From an uncultured Clostridia bacterium (GTDB lineage: Bacteria > Bacillota > Clostridia > Lachnospirales > Anaerotignaceae), in NCBI GenBank assembly GCA_937888765.1, contig CALASU010000068.1, positions 1 to 15,189 of the forward strand: 15,189 nucleotides of DNA. The letters run 5' to 3'. Below, piece after piece: positions 12,465-15,189 of the stretch; within the stretch, counting starts at the first letter, position 1; every line of letters begins with the position of its first letter. The notes beneath the pieces were generated by a model. It saw nothing but the letters and a program-made list of their open reading frames with translations, had not been told where the DNA came from and made no database searches. Position numbers and translations under genes: made by a program.

Positions 12465-15068
12465 ATGGCGACAAAACCAAAGCCTAAGGTAACGAAAAAG
12501 ACAAGCAGTAGTTCGAGCAGTAAAAAGAGCAGCTCGAGCAGTAAAAAGAGCAGCTCGAGCAGTAAAAAGAGCAGCAATGTCAACGGTCTCAGGGGGACTG
12601 GGACAACAAAAAAGGTTTCTAGCAGTTCGAGCAGTTCAAGCAGCAAGAGCAGTAAGAGCAGTTCAAGCAGCTATAAGCCACAGCCGACTGTGACAAAAAA
12701 GACGACAACAAGCAGTTCAAGCAGCACGAGCAGCTACAAGCCACAGCCGACTGTGACAAAAAAGACGACAACAAGCAGTTCGAGTAGTTCAAGCAGTTCG
12801 AGTAGTTCAAGCAGCTATAAGCCACAGCCGACGGTAACGAAAAAGACGACAGCGGGCAGTTCAAGGAGCACGAGCAGCTACAAGCCACAGCCGACTGTGA
12901 CAACAAAAACACAGCAGACGGGTGCTTACAGTACAACGAGCACCCCGAGTTCTGCGGTAAAGACAACAACGACAACTGCTTCGGGCAGCTACAAGCCGCA
13001 GCCTACGGTAACGAAAAAGACAACGACAGGCAGCAGTGCAAACAGCGGGTATTATGACGCAAATAAGGACTATGCGGCGGCAATCAGAAACGCGTCCAGT
13101 GCGACAGAGAAAAGCAGACTGATCCAGGAGCGTCAGAATAAGATCAACGCCATGAACAGCGCAGGAACAAATACGAAAGGATACACGAACAGTATCTATA
13201 GTAATACGGCAAGCAAGGCGGCGACACCGACGGCACAGAAGGTACAGACAAGCTATGTACCGACAGTAACGCCCAGCTATACGCAGCAGGATTATCTGAG
13301 CAGATTGCAGAGTAATATCGATCCTGTTAAGGTGCAGGGGGTATATGCGGGGGACGGTTCCATGAGCCTGCCCGACCAGCAGCTGCTGAAAAGCTACCAG
13401 AAAGTATACAACGATGCCAAGGCAAGAGGCGACCAGAGCGGCATGGATGCGGCACACCAGATGGCGGAAAGGCTCAGAGACAATTATCGCTATTACCCCA
13501 CGGCGAACAGCAATGGCTACGGGCTGGGGGAAAACAATATCGGCTTTATCAGAGATATGGCCGTGCGGACAGACGCACTGGGGAATAAATATGTTGACCA
13601 GTACAACCGTAACAGCGTAACGACGATCAAATACGACCAGAATGGGAATTTTGTGAATCAGCATACCAGCGGCAACATTGCGGCACATAATGCAAGAGTT
13701 GCGGAGCAGATGGCGGCAACAGACAGAAGACTGGAGCTGCAGGGCAAGGAAAACAATACTTATGCGGTAAGGATCGGCAATGCGGCAGATGCGGGGCTGA
13801 GTGCTTCCGCACTGGCACAGAAATACGGCGGTGTGAGCAATGGTGCGGGACAGGCATTGTATACGACAACACCCGTGACACAGGCAATCGCCAACGGGGA
13901 GAATCTGGCAACACAGATGTATGGCTATTTTGACCCCAACATGGACTATGCGGCAGCTATTAAAGCAGAAACAGATCCCGCAAGAAAAACACAGCTGATT
14001 CTGGAAAGACAGAACAAGCTGAACTATCTGAACGCAACCGGACAGAATCCGAACGGCTACAGCAACAGTATTTATGGCTACAATGACAGCCAGACAGGCG
14101 GTATGGCAGGAACAAACGGCTACGGCAGTTATGAGGATATCTTGGAAAGTCTGGGCGGCGGTACAGGAGATACAGGCGGCGTTGATTACAGCTATGAAGA
14201 TTTCCTTGCGGATTTCCCCGAATATGAGGGCATGAGTCAGGAAGAACTGTTTGCACAGTACAATAGTATCGCACAGCAGCTGGAAGCACAGAGAAATGCG
14301 TATCTGCAGCAGCTGCTTGCGCAGAATCAGGCGGCGCAGGATGCAGCTTCTCTGGAATTTGATGAGATGGCAAGACAGGCATACATTGCCAGAAGACAGG
14401 GCGAAATGGCATTGCCGCAGCAGCTGATGGCTCTGGGTATAAGCGGGGGCGGCAGTGAAACGGCGAATCTGGAGCTGATAGCGAACTATCAGAATAATCT
14501 GAATGAAAACGAAAGAACCAGACGGCAGATGCTGAGCGACTACGCCCTGCAGGCACTGAACGCCAGACAGCAGGCAAACAGTGATATCAGTGGGTATTAT
14601 GCAAATGCACAGCAGAATGCGCTGAACGCATGGCAGGCAGAGCAGGAAAACAGAAACAGCTATAATCAGTGGGCGGCGGACTATGTGGCAGCAAGGCAGC
14701 AGTTTGCGGCGAATTATGATCTGAATCAGAAACAGCTGGCGGCACAGCTTCTGGAACAGGCATATAAGCAGAATATGCAGAATCAGCAGTGGCAGAATAC
14801 ACTGGCACAGCAGGCGTATGAAAAAGAATGGCAGGAACTGCAGCTGAAAAACAGTCTGGCACAGCAGGAATGGGAAAAACAGCAGGCGGAAAAGCAGTGG
14901 CAGAATACGCTCCTGCAGCAGCAGATCGAAACGGCATTGCAGACGGGAGATTACAGCAAGCTGGCAAGTCTGGGATACAACGCAAGCTATCTGCAGAAGC
15001 TGCAGCAGGCAGAACTGGAACAGCTGGCACTGGATGCGGCTCGAATCAGAAAACAGATTTATTCCTGA
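12465..15068 (+). CDS. Large repeat-rich Ser/Gln/Ala protein, probable virion (ejection or tail) protein
   Basis: 867 residues from ATG 12465, with GGGGAGG at 12450-12456 (the in-frame GTG 12456 overlaps that site). The N-terminal 190 residues are Ser/Thr/Lys-rich: long Ser runs, SSKKS units, and five copies of SYKPQPTVT(K/T)K. Residues 196-245 and 488-537 are two copies of a 50-residue module (Y(Y/F)D-x-N-x-DYAAAI ... ERQNK ... NSIY). The middle has Tyr/Asn/Gly-rich segments. The last 270 residues are helical and Gln/Ala-rich, with LPQQLMALGISGGGSETAN, a segment seen in Clostridial phage structural proteins, followed by a long coiled coil repeating QQWQNTLAQQ and KQWQNTLLQQ. No membrane segment is seen. 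It may be an internal ejection protein or a tail-associated adhesin. Location after the lysis genes is unusual for a virion protein. Function unproven. Confidence 0.65.
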   Translation: MATKPKPKVTKKTSSSSSSKKSSSSSKKSSSSSKKSSNVNGLRGTGTTKKVSSSSSSSSSKSSKSSSSSYKPQPTVTKKTTTSSSSSTSSYKPQPTVTKKTTTSSSSSSSSSSSSSSYKPQPTVTKKTTAGSSRSTSSYKPQPTVTTKTQQTGAYSTTSTPSSAVKTTTTTASGSYKPQPTVTKKTTTGSSANSGYYDANKDYAAAIRNASSATEKSRLIQERQNKINAMNSAGTNTKGYTNSIYSNTASKAATPTAQKVQTSYVPTVTPSYTQQDYLSRLQSNIDPVKVQGVYAGDGSMSLPDQQLLKSYQKVYNDAKARGDQSGMDAAHQMAERLRDNYRYYPTANSNGYGLGENNIGFIRDMAVRTDALGNKYVDQYNRNSVTTIKYDQNGNFVNQHTSGNIAAHNARVAEQMAATDRRLELQGKENNTYAVRIGNAADAGLSASALAQKYGGVSNGAGQALYTTTPVTQAIANGENLATQMYGYFDPNMDYAAAIKAETDPARKTQLILERQNKLNYLNATGQNPNGYSNSIYGYNDSQTGGMAGTNGYGSYEDILESLGGGTGDTGGVDYSYEDFLADFPEYEGMSQEELFAQYNSIAQQLEAQRNAYLQQLLAQNQAAQDAASLEFDEMARQAYIARRQGEMALPQQLMALGISGGGSETANLELIANYQNNLNENERTRRQMLSDYALQALNARQQANSDISGYYANAQQNALNAWQAEQENRNSYNQWAADYVAARQQFAANYDLNQKQLAAQLLEQAYKQNMQNQQWQNTLAQQAYEKEWQELQLKNSLAQQEWEKQQAEKQWQNTLLQQQIETALQTGDYSKLASLGYNASYLQKLQQAELEQLALDAARIRKQIYS
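12504..12572 (+). repeat. Ser/Lys tandem coding repeats (21-bp units)
   Basis: Two perfect adjacent copies of a 21-base unit (12528-12548 and 12549-12569, AGCAGCTCGAGCAGTAAAAAG) follow a close variant at 12504-12527. They encode SSSSSKK blocks. Perfect identity suggests recent slippage, so copy number may vary among relatives. Confidence 0.85.
12669..13031 (+). repeat. Five imperfect SYKPQPTVT repeats with Ser-rich spacers
   Basis: Copies start at 12669, 12732, 12813, 12876 and 12987, each coding Ser-Tyr-Lys-Pro-Gln-Pro-Thr-Val-Thr and then mostly Lys/Thr. Spacers between them are Ser or Thr runs of differing length, built from AGC/AGT/TCG/TCA codons. Confidence 0.85.
13050..14075 (+). repeat. 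Duplicated 50-residue module (DYAAAI / ERQNK / NSIY)
   Basis: Two 150-base coding segments, 13050-13199 and 13926-14075, align over their whole length without gaps at protein level: a Tyr-Asp/Asn opening, DYAAAI, a charged helix ending ERQNK(I/L)N, and a close in G-Y-(T/S)-NSIY. They are about 730 bases apart. DNA identity is moderate, so the duplication is old. Confidence 0.75.
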
Positions 15069-15101
15069 TAAAAGAAAATTTAGAAACTGGAGGTGATTTT
15101 T

Positions 15102-15137
15102 ATGGGAAATTATAAGATAAAAGAGGCGGGTAAATGA
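15102..15137 (+). pseudogene. Start of a phage gene apparently cut off by an insertion sequence
   Basis: A perfect GGAGGTGA (15089-15096) lies 5 bases before ATG 15102, but the frame (MGNYKIKEAGK) stops after 11 codons at TGA 15135-15137, just before the putative insertion-sequence end. A ribosome site of this strength is hard to explain for an 11-codon reading frame, so this is probably the beginning of a longer gene that was split. A genuine 11-residue peptide cannot be excluded. Confidence 0.45.
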
Positions 15138-15189
15138 TGTGACCCCAAAAAGTTAGACTTTTATTGCGTAACAGATTTTTATATCTGTT
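15138..15189. mobile_element. Probable left end of an IS3-family (IS150-like) insertion sequence, running out of the window
   Basis: TGACCCCAAAAAGTTAGACT from 15140 resembles the terminal inverted repeats of IS3-family elements of Firmicutes, which begin with TG and carry an AAAAAGTTAGAC-type core. An AT-rich palindrome follows: AACAGAT (15170-15176) and ATCTGTT (15183-15189) around TTTTAT. The transposase and the other end lie beyond the window, so this rests on the end sequence alone. The exact first base (15138 or 15140) is uncertain. Confidence 0.55.

Noticed and set aside
12504..13031. CRISPR array or non-coding satellite
   Set aside because: The repeats are in frame, differ in spacing, and encode a continuous Ser/Lys/Thr-rich protein with a proper start; there are no unique spacers.
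12861..13688. Minus-strand frame of about 275 codons opposite the repeat-rich gene
   Set aside because: It mirrors the repeat codons of the 867-residue gene, with no start signal or domain evidence.

Overview
The window is a late-gene (virion morphogenesis and lysis) segment of a tailed bacteriophage or prophage, with every gene on the + strand and almost no intergenic space. The host is most likely a Clostridia-type Firmicute (Bacillota): strong GGAGG-type ribosome sites precede nearly every gene, GTG/TTG starts appear, GC is moderate, the holin resembles the Cp-1/TcdE type, an Amidase_3 lysin carries a small Clostridia-type C-terminal domain, and a copper-amine-oxidase-N-like stalk domain is present. 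No integrase, repressor, attachment site or replication gene is visible, so lysogeny cannot be shown directly. A probable IS3-type insertion sequence end at the right edge favours a resident prophage.

Layout. 1-617: 3' part of the large terminase (nuclease domain). 632-2515: portal. 2508-2633: 41-residue small protein. 2682-3356: very acidic scaffold-like protein. 3376-3735: small decoration-like protein. 3736-3896: non-coding, hairpin-rich block. 3897-4910: Mu gpT-like major capsid protein. 4928-5650: probable head-tail adaptor. 5651-7627: large probable tail-hub/nozzle protein. 7634-8377 and 8378-9499: tail-fibre-like proteins. 9514-9789 and 9804-9959: two small proteins (coiled coil; XkdX-like). 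10014-10505: holin. 10471-11250: N-acetylmuramoyl-L-alanine amidase. 11247-12449: papain-like cysteine peptidase with a C-terminal stalk domain. 12465-15068: 867-residue repetitive Ser/Gln/Ala-rich probable virion protein. 15102-15137: start of another gene that appears cut off by the insertion-sequence end at about 15140.

How it fits together. The terminase packages DNA through the portal into a shell built from the gpT-like capsid protein on the acidic scaffold. One adaptor and one large hub protein then lead directly to fibres. There is no tape measure, tail tube, sheath or tail assembly chaperone pair between capsid and lysis genes, so the particle is most likely short-tailed (podovirus-like). 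Holin, amidase and peptidase overlap one another and look translationally coupled.

The parts most worth a second look are the papain-like peptidase coupled to the lysis genes, the structured non-coding block directly before the capsid gene, the zinc-ribbon insertion in the portal, and the repeat-built protein that follows the lysis genes.
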